Below, one piece after another: positions 1 to 8,379 of a DNA stretch of 64,000 nucleotides. The notes under the pieces are model-generated. The model worked only from the letters and a program-made list of their open reading frames with translations. It was not told the origin of the DNA and did no database searches. Within the stretch, counting starts at the first letter, position 1; every line of letters begins with the position of its first letter. The stretch covers positions 62,001 through 126,000 of the forward strand of contig NZ_WUMK01000010.1 of the NCBI RefSeq assembly GCF_009827055.1, read 5' to 3'. This DNA is from Shinella kummerowiae (GTDB taxonomy: Bacteria; Pseudomonadota; Alphaproteobacteria; Rhizobiales; Rhizobiaceae). The translations under genes were made by a program, and so were the position numbers.

Positions 1-1830
1 GCCACCGCACCCGAGCGGATGGTGACGGCGATCGGCGAACCGCAATTGATCGATACCAGCGCGGACGAACGCCTTGGCCGGATTTTCGGCAACCGGACCA
101 TCAAGATTTACCCCTCCTTCGCCGATTTCTACGGCATGGAAGACACGATCGAGCGGATTGTCGGCTATTTCCGCTACGCCGCCCAGGGGCTCGAAGAGCG
201 CAAACAGATCCTTTATCTGCTGGGCCCGGTGGGGGGCGGCAAATCCTCGCTCGCCGAGCGCCTCAAGAAGCTGATGGAAGAACAGCCGATCTATACGCTC
301 GCCATCGACGGCAAGATCAGCCCGGTTTTTGAATCACCCCTCGGCCTCTTCAGCCGCGAGCGCATGGGCGACCTGCTGGAGGACAAATACGGCATCGCCA
401 AGCGGCGGCTCACCGGCCTCATCTCGCCCTGGGCGACGAAGCGGCTTGACGAGATCGGCGGCGATATCTCCAGGTTCAGTGTCGTCAAGCTGATGCCCTC
501 CCGGTTGCGCCAGATCGGCATCGCCAAGACCGAGCCCGGCGACGAGAACAACCAAGACGTTTCGACGCTTGTCGGCAAGGTGGATATCCGCCAGCTCGAA
601 AACTTCAGCCAGGCCGATCCGGACGCCTATTCGTTCAGCGGCGGCCTTAACCGTACGACCCAGGGCCTGCTTGAATTCGTCGAAATGTTCAAGGCACCGA
701 TCAAGGTGCTGCATCCGCTGCTGACCGCCACGCAGGAGGGCAGCTACAACGGTACCGAAAACTTCGGCTCCTTCCCCTATCAGGGCATCGTGCTTGCCCA
801 TTCCAACGAATCGGAATGGCTGCACTTCAAGCACAACAAGAACAATGAGGCCTTTCTCGACCGTATCCTGGTCGTCAAAGTGCCCTATTGCCTGCGCATC
901 ACCGAGGAGCGGCAGATCTACGAAAAGCTGCTGCGCGAAAGCGAGCTCTCGAACAGCCCCTGCGCACCGGAAGTGCTGGAAAATCTCAGCCGCTTCACCG
1001 TCGCCACGCGGCTAACCCCGCATGAAAATTCGCCGACCTATACCAAGATGCGCGTCTATGACGGCGAGAACCTCAAGGACACCGATCCGAAGGCAAAATC
1101 GCTGCAGGAATATCGCGATGCCGCCGGCGTCGACGAGGGCATGACCGGCATCAGCACGCGGTTCGCCTTCAAGGTGCTGTCCGAGACCTTCAACTACGAC
1201 ACCAAGGAGGTCGCGGCCGACTCGGTCCATCTGATGTACATCCTCGAACAGGCGATCCGCCGCGAGCAGTTCTCCAAGGAAGTCGAGGCGAACTACATCG
1301 ACTTCATCCGCTCGGAACTGGCGAGCCGCTATGCCGAGTTCATCGGTCACGAGATCCAGAAGGCCTATCTGGAATCCTATAGCGAATACGGCCAGAACCT
1401 GTTCGACCGCTATATTTCCTATGCGGATGCCTGGCTGGAAGATCAGGATTTCAAGGATCCGGACACGGGCCAGATCCTCAACCGGGAAATCCTCGACAGC
1501 GAACTGTCGCAGATCGAAAAACCCGCCGGCATCGCCAACCCCAAGGACTTCCGCAACGAAGTCGTGAAATTCACCCTGCGTGCCCGGGCCCGCAACGGCG
1601 GGCGCAATCCGGCCTGGACGAGCTACGAAAAACTGCGCGAGGTCATCGAAAAGCGCATGTTCGGCCAGGTCGAGGATCTGTTGCCGGTCATCAGCTTCGG
1701 CTCGAAGAAGGACAGTGCCACCGAAAAGCAGCACGCCGAATTCGTCGACCGCATGACCGAGCGTGGCTATACCGTGCGGCAGGTCCGGCGGCTGGTCGAC
1801 TGGTACATGCGCGTCAACAAGGCTGGCTGA
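1..1830 (+). CDS. prkA: PrkA-family serine protein kinase, 5' end cut by window edge
   Basis: The reading frame is open from base 1, and the residues before the ATG at 19 already match PrkA/YeaG, so that ATG is internal and the gene is truncated by the window (609 codons visible; the family is about 640-650). An AAA-type P-loop (GPVGGGKSS) lies at about visible residue 75, and the family blocks AKTEPGDENNQD and SYSEYGQN are seen; the C-terminal half is the kinase-like PrkA domain. PrkA proteins are cytoplasmic Ser/Thr kinases linked to stationary-phase and nutrient stress. It is followed 21 bp later by the DUF444 gene and then spoVR, the conserved three-gene order yeaG-yeaH-ycgB, so one operon is expected. 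Identification is secure; its substrates are not known from sequence. Confidence 0.95.
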   Translation, partial: ATAPERMVTAIGEPQLIDTSADERLGRIFGNRTIKIYPSFADFYGMEDTIERIVGYFRYAAQGLEERKQILYLLGPVGGGKSSLAERLKKLMEEQPIYTLAIDGKISPVFESPLGLFSRERMGDLLEDKYGIAKRRLTGLISPWATKRLDEIGGDISRFSVVKLMPSRLRQIGIAKTEPGDENNQDVSTLVGKVDIRQLENFSQADPDAYSFSGGLNRTTQGLLEFVEMFKAPIKVLHPLLTATQEGSYNGTENFGSFPYQGIVLAHSNESEWLHFKHNKNNEAFLDRILVVKVPYCLRITEERQIYEKLLRESELSNSPCAPEVLENLSRFTVATRLTPHENSPTYTKMRVYDGENLKDTDPKAKSLQEYRDAAGVDEGMTGISTRFAFKVLSETFNYDTKEVAADSVHLMYILEQAIRREQFSKEVEANYIDFIRSELASRYAEFIGHEIQKAYLESYSEYGQNLFDRYISYADAWLEDQDFKDPDTGQILNREILDSELSQIEKPAGIANPKDFRNEVVKFTLRARARNGGRNPAWTSYEKLREVIEKRMFGQVEDLLPVISFGSKKDSATEKQHAEFVDRMTERGYTVRQVRRLVDWYMRVNKAG

Positions 1831-1851
1831 CACCGAAACGGGAGTCGGCCC

Positions 1852-3171
1852 ATGCCGAATTTCATCGACCGCCGGCTGAACCCCAAGGACCGCAGCCTCG
1901 GCAACCGGCAGCGTTTTCTGAAGCGGGTGCATGACGAACTGAAGCGCTCGATCCGCGATCAGGTCCGGTCCGACAAGATTGCCGATGTCGATGCCGCTCA
2001 TGGCGTGCCGGTACCGAAACGCGGTGCCGACGAACCCAGCTTTCGCAATGCGTCAAACAGCGGTGAACGGCATCACGTGCTGCCGGGCAACGAGACCTTT
2101 TCGGCAGGCGACCGGATCGGCAAGCCGGATGCCGGCGGCGGTCAGGGTGCCGGACGCGGCGCCGGGCGCGGCGAAGGCGATGACGACTTCCTCTTCATCC
2201 TCTCGCGCGACGAGGTGCTCGATCTTTTCTTCGAGGATCTGGAGCTTCCCGACATGGTGAAGCTCAACCTCAAGGAAACGGTGACCTACAAGCCGCACCG
2301 CGTCGGCTTCACCACCGCAGGCACACCCAGCAACATCAATGTCGGGCGCACGATGCGCAACAGCTTTGGTCGGCGCATTGCGCTGCGCCGCCCGAGCGAG
2401 AAGGAATATCAGGCGGTCGCCGACGAGATCGCGGCGCTGGAAAACGAACCAAGCCTCTCCCAGCCGCAGCGCCGGCGGCTTGCGGCACTGCGCGAGGAAT
2501 TGGAGGCGCTGGAGCGGCGGCGCAAGCGCATCGCCTATGTCGATCCCGTCGATGTGCGCTTCAATCGCTTCGAACGCCTGCCGCTGCCCAACGCCAATGC
2601 CGTGATGTTCTGCCTGATGGACGTTTCGGCCTCGATGGGCGAGCGGGAGAAGGACCTGGCGAAGCGCTTCTTCGTTCTCCTGCACCTGTTCCTCAAGCGC
2701 CGCTATGAGCGCATCGACATCGTCTTCATCCGCCACACGGATGAGGCGCACGAGGTCGACGAGGAAACCTTCTTCTTCAGCAAGCAGAGCGGCGGCACGG
2801 TGGTTTCGACGGCGCTTGAGGAGATGCAGCGGATCATTCTCGACCGCTATCCCTCGAATATCTGGAACATCTACGCTGCCCAGGCCTCCGATGGCGACAA
2901 CGCCACGGGCGATTCCGAGCGCTGTGCAGCCCTTCTGCGCGACGAGTTGATGAAGCTCTGCCAGTACTATGCCTATGTCGAGATCATCGACGAGCGGGAG
3001 AGCGAGATTTTTGGCGCAACGGACAACGGCACGTCGCTGTGGCGTTCCTATCGAAAGGTCGATGGCGCGGTGCCGAATTTCCAGATGACCCGCATTGCAA
3101 GACCTGCCGATATCTATCCGGTTTTCCGCAAGCTTTTCGCCCGGCACAAAGCCGTGCAGCTCAGCCGGTGA
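1852..3171 (+). CDS. YeaH/YhbH family protein (DUF444)
   Basis: A 439-residue protein of the DUF444 family that accompanies PrkA in proteobacteria and bacilli. The N-terminal 100 residues are basic and then Gly-rich (around residues 90-105). The C-terminal half holds a von Willebrand A-like fold with a MIDAS-type motif DVSAS (D257, S259, S261) followed by SMGE, and a second block FIRHTDEAHEVDE. The start ATG at 1852 has GGGAG about 8 bp upstream. It is second gene of the prkA-yeaH-spoVR operon, 21 bp after prkA and 11 bp before spoVR. The biochemical role is unknown; its conserved linkage suggests it acts with the PrkA kinase. Confidence 0.92.
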   Translation: MPNFIDRRLNPKDRSLGNRQRFLKRVHDELKRSIRDQVRSDKIADVDAAHGVPVPKRGADEPSFRNASNSGERHHVLPGNETFSAGDRIGKPDAGGGQGAGRGAGRGEGDDDFLFILSRDEVLDLFFEDLELPDMVKLNLKETVTYKPHRVGFTTAGTPSNINVGRTMRNSFGRRIALRRPSEKEYQAVADEIAALENEPSLSQPQRRRLAALREELEALERRRKRIAYVDPVDVRFNRFERLPLPNANAVMFCLMDVSASMGEREKDLAKRFFVLLHLFLKRRYERIDIVFIRHTDEAHEVDEETFFFSKQSGGTVVSTALEEMQRIILDRYPSNIWNIYAAQASDGDNATGDSERCAALLRDELMKLCQYYAYVEIIDERESEIFGATDNGTSLWRSYRKVDGAVPNFQMTRIARPADIYPVFRKLFARHKAVQLSR

Positions 3172-3182
3172 AGGGCGGGACC

Positions 3183-4724
3183 ATGGCAAAACGGCCCCCT
3201 TCCTCCCTGCTGTTCAACGGTTCCGAATGGAGCTTCGCAACCCTTTCGCGCGCCTATGAGGCCATCGAGGAGATCGCCGTCGGCGAGATGGGGCTGGATG
3301 TCTATCCTAACCAGATCGAGATCATCTCCTCCGAGCAGATGCTCGACGCCTATTCCTCGATCGGCATGCCGCTGATGTATCAGCACTGGTCCTTCGGCAA
3401 ACGTTTCGTCTTCGAAAGCCATTTCTACCGCAAGGGACGCCGGGGCCTCGCCTATGAGCTGGTCATCAACTCCAATCCCTGCATCACCTATCTCATGGAA
3501 GAAAACACCATGCCGATGCAGGCGCTGGTGACCGCGCATGCCGCTTTCGGCCACAACCATTTCTTCAAGAACAACTATCTCTTCCGCCAATGGACCGATG
3601 CCGGAGCGATCCTCGGCTACATGGACTTCGCCAAGAAATACATCACCAAATGCGAGGAACGGCATGGCATCGCCGCGGTCGAGGAGATTCTCGATTCAGC
3701 CCATGCGCTGATGGACCAGGGCGTGTTTCACTATCGCCGTCCGCCCCGGCTTTCGCCGGCAAAGGTGACGGAGCGGGCGCGCGAAAGGCTGGAATATGAG
3801 GAGCAGACCTACAGCGATCTGTGGCGCACACTCCCGACAGCCGTCGGCAGCGCCGGCATAGAGGAAGCGGAGAAGGAAGCGCTGGAACGCAAGAAGGTGC
3901 TGAACCTTCCGGAAGAGAACCTGTTGTATTTTCTCGAAAAACACAGCCTGATCCTGGAACCCTGGCAGCGGGAAATCCTGCGCATCGTCCGCGTCATCGC
4001 GCAATATTTCTATCCGCAGGGCCAAACCAAGGTGATGAACGAGGGCTGCGCGACCTTCGTGCATTACACGATCATCAACCGGCTGTTCGACCAGGGCAGG
4101 ATGAGTGAAGGCGCCATGCTGGAACTCTTGGCAAGCCACGCCAATGTGGTCTTCCAGCCCGGCTTCGACGACCCGCGCTTTTCCGGCATCAATCCCTATG
4201 CGCTGGGTTTTGCGATGATGCAGGATATCGAGCGCATCTGCACGAAACCGACCGCGGAGGACAAGGACTGGTTTCCCGACATTGCCGGCAATGGCGACAG
4301 CATGGGCACGCTGATCGACGCCTGGGAGAACCACCGCGACGAATCCTTCGTCCTGCAATATCTGAGCCCGGCGCTGATCCGAAAATTCCGCCTGTTCCAC
4401 CTCTCCGACCTCGCCACCGACAGGTTCTGCGAGGTCGCGTCCATCCATGACGAGCGCGGCTATTCGGCCGTGCGCGCCGCACTTGCGCGCAACTACGACC
4501 CGAGCACGCACCGGCCGGATATTCAGGTGGTGGACGTCGACCTTTTGGGCGACCGCCAGCTTCGATTGCGGCACAGGATCCGCAATGGCGTCCTGCTGGA
4601 CGAGGCCGAGCGTGACAGGACCCTTGCCCATATCCGCAGGCTTTGGGGCTATGGCGTCAGCCTGGCCGGTGTGGATAGCGCAACCGACAAGGTTCTCTAC
4701 GAGTGCTCGTCAGCACAGGCATAA
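3183..4724 (+). CDS. SpoVR family protein
   Basis: A 513-residue SpoVR/YcgB-family protein, full length for the family. The frame extends upstream to 3039, inside the preceding gene, but the ATG at 3183 follows a GGCGGGA motif just after the yeaH stop and begins with the typical N-terminus (MAKRPPSSLLFNGSEWSF), so I chose it. His-rich conserved blocks such as HAAFGHNHFFKNN and NEGCATFVHY are present, consistent with a metal-dependent domain. SpoVR was named for a Bacillus spore cortex phenotype, but most carriers do not sporulate. Here it closes the prkA operon, and its stop codon sits in the arm of a terminator hairpin. Confidence 0.93.
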   Translation: MAKRPPSSLLFNGSEWSFATLSRAYEAIEEIAVGEMGLDVYPNQIEIISSEQMLDAYSSIGMPLMYQHWSFGKRFVFESHFYRKGRRGLAYELVINSNPCITYLMEENTMPMQALVTAHAAFGHNHFFKNNYLFRQWTDAGAILGYMDFAKKYITKCEERHGIAAVEEILDSAHALMDQGVFHYRRPPRLSPAKVTERARERLEYEEQTYSDLWRTLPTAVGSAGIEEAEKEALERKKVLNLPEENLLYFLEKHSLILEPWQREILRIVRVIAQYFYPQGQTKVMNEGCATFVHYTIINRLFDQGRMSEGAMLELLASHANVVFQPGFDDPRFSGINPYALGFAMMQDIERICTKPTAEDKDWFPDIAGNGDSMGTLIDAWENHRDESFVLQYLSPALIRKFRLFHLSDLATDRFCEVASIHDERGYSAVRAALARNYDPSTHRPDIQVVDVDLLGDRQLRLRHRIRNGVLLDEAERDRTLAHIRRLWGYGVSLAGVDSATDKVLYECSSAQA

Positions 4725-4755
4725 AAAAACGCCTCGCAGACTGCGAAGCGCTTTT
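4723..4755. terminator. Bidirectional terminator between spoVR and the DUF1127 gene
   Basis: A hairpin (GCCTCGCAG / CTGCGAAGC with small mismatches) is flanked by an A7 run on the left and CTTTT on the right. Read leftward it has a strong U7 tail and serves the DUF1127 gene; read rightward it can end the prkA operon. It overlaps the spoVR stop codon. Confidence 0.8.
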
Positions 4756-4824
4756 GGAGGGCCGACCACACAAACGTGATCTGGCAATCTGTTCGACACG
4801 CGCCCGGGCGCCTGCCGGTGTGGC

Positions 4825-4974
4825 TTAGCCGAGGACCAGGAGGCCGGCAACGGCAGAGCGAATGTTGGCGCGCGAGATGCCGAGATCCTGCAGGGCGCGG
4901 TCGTCGAGGGCGCTGAGTTCGCGGACGGCACGGCGTTCGGCGGCGTTCTTCTTGAGCTTTGCGAAAACGTTCAT
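4825..4974 (-). CDS. DUF1127 family small protein
   Basis: A 49-residue basic protein. The frame extends to 5115, but the ATG at 4974 is preceded by a perfect AAGGAG six bases upstream and gives the classic DUF1127 layout: an N-terminal helix rich in Lys/Arg, then RELSALDDRALQDLGISR (arginine-rich motif with LxDLGxxR). Such proteins in alphaproteobacteria have been linked to RNA or phosphate/stress regulation, in some cases by binding RNA or degradosome partners; the role of this one is unknown. It is a monocistronic gene between two terminators. Confidence 0.88.
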   Translation of the reverse strand: MNVFAKLKKNAAERRAVRELSALDDRALQDLGISRANIRSAVAGLLVLG

Positions 4975-5026
4975 GATCAACTCCTTTGTGTTGACCTGTA
5001 GATAGTGAATCGCGTGCCCAGAAAAA

Positions 5027-5053
5027 ATGCATATGCATGCAGTGTAGGCATGC
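5027..5053. repeat. Cluster of ATGCAT/GCATGC palindromes upstream of the DUF1127 gene
   Basis: A perfect 12-bp palindrome ATGCATATGCAT (5027-5038) overlaps GCATGC (5035-5040) and is followed by a second GCATGC at 5048-5053, bounded by A6 and T6 runs. It lies 50-80 bp upstream of the DUF1127 start, within its likely promoter region. A 7-bp inverted repeat (GCTGGGT-CCC-ACCCAGC) lies further upstream at 5075-5091. A regulator-binding function is inference. Confidence 0.4.
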
Positions 5054-5113
5054 GTTTTTTGCATGGCGCCATCGGCTGGGTCCCACCCAGCGACCGCTGC
5101 ACATTTTTTAGCC

Positions 5114-5144
5114 AAAAAAAACGCCCCGCAGGATGCGGGGCGTT
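5114..5144 (-). terminator. Rho-independent terminator of glnII
   Basis: An 11-bp perfect stem (AACGCCCCGCA / TGCGGGGCGTT, 5120-5130 with 5134-5144) with a 3-nt loop, followed in the leftward direction by a U8 run (5114-5121). It is 59 bp after the glnII stop. Confidence 0.93.
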
Positions 5145-5202
5145 CTGTAGGCTTTTCCGTTGAGCGCTGCCGTTTGTCGGCGCGTTCAGGTGTCCAGCGG
5201 CG

Positions 5203-6243
5203 TTAAGCGGCCTTGCGGTTTTCCACGTCGGTCGGGACCGTGGAGATCGTCTTCAGGATCTGCGACGCGATCTGGTAGGGGTCGCCCTGCGAGTTCGGGC
5301 GGCGGTCTTCCAGATAGCCCTTGTAGTCGTTGTTGACGAAGCTGTGCGGCACGCGGATCGAGGCGCCACGATCAGCCACGCCGTAGCTGAACTGGTGGAT
5401 CGACGCCGTTTCGTGCTTGCCGGTCAGGCGCATGTGGTTGTCCGGACCGTAGACGGCGATGTGATCGGCGCGCGCTTCCGCGAAGGCAGCCATCAGCTCT
5501 TCGAAATAGTCCTTGCCGCCGACTTCGCGCATGTACTCCGTGGAGAAGTTGGCATGCATGCCCGAGCCGTTCCAGTCGGTGTCGCCGAGCGGCTTGCAGT
5601 GGTATTCGACGTCGATGCCGTACTTTTCGGTCAGGCGCTGCAGCAGGTAGCGAGCGAGCCAGATTTCGTCGGCGGCCTTGCGCGAGCCCTTACCGAAGAC
5701 CTGGAATTCCCACTGGCCCTTGGCCACTTCGGCATTGATGCCTTCATGGTTGATGCCGGCCGCCAGGCAGATGTCGAGATGCTCTTCGACGATCTTGCGG
5801 GCGAGGGTGCCGACATTGCCGAAGCCGACGCCGCAATAGTACGGCCCCTGCGGAGCGGGGAAACCGGCTTCCGGGAAGCCGAGCGGGCGACCGTTCTGGT
5901 AGAAGAAATATTCCTGTTCGAAGCCGAACCAGGCGCCGTCGTCATCGAGGATAGACGCACGCGTGTTGGACGGATGCGGCGTCTTGGCGTCGGGCATCAT
6001 GACTTCGCAGAGCACGAGGACACCGTTCTTGCGCTCAGGGTCGGGATAGACCGCGGCGGGCTTGAGCACGCAGTCCGAGCTCGAGCCTTCGGCCTGCAGG
6101 GTCGACGAGCCATCGAAGCCCCAGAACGGAAGCTGCTCAAGCGTCGGGAATGCGTCGAATTCCTTGATCAGGGTCTTGCCGCGCAGGTTCGGGGTGGGCT
6201 TGTAGCCATCGAGCCAGATGTATTCGAGCTTAAACTTAGTCAT
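5203..6243 (-). CDS. glnII: Type II glutamine synthetase (GlnII)
   Basis: A 346-residue protein colinear with rhizobial/eukaryotic GSII (about 330-370 residues), which makes glutamine from glutamate, ammonium and ATP in the cytoplasm. Seen: the beta-grasp N-terminus with FWGFDGSST, the metal/glutamate site FGFEQEYFF, the second-metal segment VAKGQWEFQ, the ATP-site stretch with NGSGMHANFST, and GKHETASIHQFSYGVADRGASI near the active site (given in part). The start ATG at 6243 is the usual MTKFKLEYIWLDG. It is monocistronic, with its own terminator and a sigma54 promoter 80 bp upstream, which fits the nitrogen-regulated expression known for rhizobial glnII. Confidence 0.96.
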   Translation of the reverse strand: MTKFKLEYIWLDGYKPTPNLRGKTLIKEFDAFPTLEQLPFWGFDGSSTLQAEGSSSDCVLKPAAVYPDPERKNGVLVLCEVMMPDAKTPHPSNTRASILDDDGAWFGFEQEYFFYQNGRPLGFPEAGFPAPQGPYYCGVGFGNVGTLARKIVEEHLDICLAAGINHEGINAEVAKGQWEFQVFGKGSRKAADEIWLARYLLQRLTEKYGIDVEYHCKPLGDTDWNGSGMHANFSTEYMREVGGKDYFEELMAAFAEARADHIAVYGPDNHMRLTGKHETASIHQFSYGVADRGASIRVPHSFVNNDYKGYLEDRRPNSQGDPYQIASQILKTISTVPTDVENRKAA

Positions 6244-6320
6244 TTCGTTCTCTCACGTGACGCTGGTTCCAAGGCTGCCGGGCAATTCAACACATGACCG
6301 ACAGCCGCTGCCTGTTAAAA

Positions 6321-6337
6321 AGCATTAATCGTGCCAA
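6321..6337 (-). promoter_or_regulatory. Sigma54 (-24/-12) promoter of glnII
   Basis: Read leftward: TTGGCACGATTAATGCT. The invariant GG (6335-6334) and GC (6323-6322) are separated by exactly 10 bp, and the -24 block TTGGCACG is perfect; the -12 block is ATGCT instead of TTGCT. It is about 80 bp before the glnII start. NtrC-dependent sigma54 control is established for glnII in rhizobia; no clear NtrC palindrome was seen upstream. Confidence 0.85.
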
Positions 6338-6546
6338 GTCGGGATCGGGGTGGGGAATCGTCGAAAAATAGCCATTCGACCACTGGTCGGCAGCAACGCT
6401 GCGATGCCGGAGCGCAAGAAAGCAGCGAATCGCACAAAAAACAGGCAAAATGCGATAGCCTTTGAGGCAATGGGGCAAATCGCAAACGCGGCGTCGGCAA
6501 TGCCCTCGGTGGGGAGCACCGCGTGCCGGTCGGTGGGAGACGATGG
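6338..6546. other. Intergenic region upstream of glnII
   Basis: With the leader at 6244-6320 this makes a gap of about 300 bp between glnII and the MFS gene. Apart from the sigma54 promoter it holds no convincing gene. It is relatively A-rich near 6415-6480 and should contain the activator-binding sites for the sigma54 promoter. A widely spaced TGCGAT...ATCGCA pair near 6450-6483 is seen but is not a recognisable NtrC site. Short frames here are not supported. Confidence 0.5.
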
Positions 6547-7770
6547 TTAACGAGGAGTTGCTGTCTGGCGCCGCTCGGCGTCCCTCTTCACCGCCGCACT
6601 CCCGCGGGCAGCAAGCAGGGAGATGGCAACGCCCGTCAGCATCAGGCCGACGGCGCAGAGCACGACGGGGCGGAATCCCTGGCCGGCGTAAACCTCACCA
6701 AGACCGATCGTGCCGGCAAAGAGTGCGAGATAGGTGACGGTGCTGTTGAGGCCCATGATCGCACCACGTTGCTGGGGATCGAGTGCCGTCAGGCGCATGA
6801 TAAGCACGTTGAGGCCGAGATGGTTGGCCAATCCCCACACGCCCATCAGGACGAGAAGGCCAATGAAACTGCCTGAGAAAACGAACATCAGGGAAAAGAC
6901 TGCCGTGACCAGCACCATGAGGACGGAGAGCAGCAGCGGGCGAGCAAGATGGGTGTCGAGGAAGCGATCCAGCAAGGCGGCCGCGCCGAAACCCATGCCA
7001 TAGAGGATCGTCGCCAGGCCGTTTGCGCTGACCGGCAAGCCGAGATCGGCATGCAGATGATCGCCGAGATAGGCGTAGACACCATAAAAGGACGCCATGA
7101 AGCAGCCGCAGACGGCAAGCAGCGGCAGCACGCCTTTCACCCTGAGCGCCGAGAGCGGCGTTTGCAGCCCGCCCGCCACCCCTTTCGTCGTCGGACGCCG
7201 GGCAATCGTGCCGGCGGCAAGGAGCGCGGCGCCGGCGAGGATGAAATAGAAGGCACGCCAGCCAAGCGTGTCGGCAATCAGGGCCGAAAGAGGCACGCCG
7301 CCGACCATGCTGAGGGTCCAGCCGGTGAGCACGATGCCGAGCGTACGGCTTTCGTGCCCGGGCGGGCCGGACACCGCCGCCAGCGTGTAGATCGCCGGCA
7401 AGGCCACGCCCGCGGCGATCCCGAGGCCGAATTGCGCGGCGATCAGCATTTCCGGGCCGATGGCTGTCCCGGCACCGGCAAAGCCGAACACCATCAGCAG
7501 CATGGTAATGGCCAGCATGCGCTGCGGCCCGATGCGGTCGATCAGTTGGCCGAGCGCAAGCGCACCGCCGGCCGTGCCGAGACCGAAGGCCGCCGAGGCG
7601 ATCATTACCGTCTGCACGCTCGTGCCGAGAGCCGCTGCCATGGCCGGCGCTATCGGCCCGAGCGCCAGCGAATTCGACCCGATGAGACCGATACAGCCTG
7701 TCAGCGTCCAGACGATGGACGGTATGGCCGATAAGGGCATGCCGGGAGTTTGTTGATTGCTGTTCTGCAT
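6547..7770 (-). CDS. MFS transporter
   Basis: A 407-residue inner-membrane protein with about 12 hydrophobic segments and a central cytoplasmic loop near residue 190. The loop-2/3 MFS signature appears as GQLIDRIGPQRML, and an ARRPTT basic stretch marks the inter-domain loop. I take the ATG at 7770 (MQNSNQQTPG); the frame continues to 7821 but would then abut the divergent Lrp gene. The YbcL/AraJ-like arrangement suggests drug or metabolite efflux, and the divergent Lrp/AsnC regulator, a pairing typical of amino-acid export genes, suggests an amino acid or related substrate. The substrate cannot be fixed from sequence. Confidence 0.85.
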   Translation of the reverse strand: MQNSNQQTPGMPLSAIPSIVWTLTGCIGLIGSNSLALGPIAPAMAAALGTSVQTVMIASAAFGLGTAGGALALGQLIDRIGPQRMLAITMLLMVFGFAGAGTAIGPEMLIAAQFGLGIAAGVALPAIYTLAAVSGPPGHESRTLGIVLTGWTLSMVGGVPLSALIADTLGWRAFYFILAGAALLAAGTIARRPTTKGVAGGLQTPLSALRVKGVLPLLAVCGCFMASFYGVYAYLGDHLHADLGLPVSANGLATILYGMGFGAAALLDRFLDTHLARPLLLSVLMVLVTAVFSLMFVFSGSFIGLLVLMGVWGLANHLGLNVLIMRLTALDPQQRGAIMGLNSTVTYLALFAGTIGLGEVYAGQGFRPVVLCAVGLMLTGVAISLLAARGSAAVKRDAERRQTATPR

Positions 7771-7821
7771 GAAGCTAGAATATGCGAACAAAATTCGGCA
7801 GCAACGAAGGAATTGAGGCAC

Positions 7822-8346
7822 ATGGAAAAAACAGATGACGTTCGGCAGAATGCCCGGCCGGTGCCACCGTCCGACGCCATGGATCGAAAACTGTTAGCCG
7901 AACTGGTGGAGGATGCGACCCTGAGCTATGCGGAGCTGGGCAAGAAAGTGGGCCTTTCCGCGCCGGCCGCGCATGAGCGCGTCAAGCGTTTGCGCCAGCG
8001 CGGCGCTATTCGCCGGGTCGCGGCGCTGATCGATCCGCAGGCGACGGACAAGACGCTTCTCGCCTTCGTTCACATCGATACGGCCGGCTGGGGCAAGACA
8101 ACGGCGCTGATGGCGATCAGACGGTTTCCCGAGGTCGAGGAAATCCACTCGGTGACCGGTGATGCCTGCATGTTGCTGAAGGTCCGCACGGACGGCGCAC
8201 ATGCGCTCGAGCAATTGCTCGGCCATCTCTATGCCACGCCGGGCGTGAAGGCGACGCGCAGCTATGTCGTGTTGTCGACCTATCTCGAACGGCCCGTCCA
8301 GGCCGAAAAGACCGAAGACTGGCCGCCCTTCGACGTCCCGGCCTGA
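7822..8346 (+). CDS. Lrp/AsnC family transcriptional regulator
   Basis: A 174-residue protein with a short N-terminal extension, then the AsnC-type winged HTH (MDRKLLAELVEDATLSYAEL region, recognition helix around SAPAAHERVKRL) and the RAM ligand-binding domain (beta-rich, with VTGDACMLLKV). The frame extends to 7750, but the ATG at 7822 has GAGG/AAGGA upstream and is chosen. It is divergent from the MFS transporter with a 51-bp gap, so it probably controls that gene and itself from a shared promoter region in response to an amino acid. Identity of the effector is unknown. Confidence 0.9.
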   Translation: MEKTDDVRQNARPVPPSDAMDRKLLAELVEDATLSYAELGKKVGLSAPAAHERVKRLRQRGAIRRVAALIDPQATDKTLLAFVHIDTAGWGKTTALMAIRRFPEVEEIHSVTGDACMLLKVRTDGAHALEQLLGHLYATPGVKATRSYVVLSTYLERPVQAEKTEDWPPFDVPA

Positions 8347-8379
8347 CAGGAACATTGGAGCTGCCGCGACCGTCTGGTG

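Noticed and set aside
6440-6490. TGCGAT...ATCGCA pair as an NtrC site for glnII
   Set aside because: Spacing and bases do not fit the NtrC consensus.
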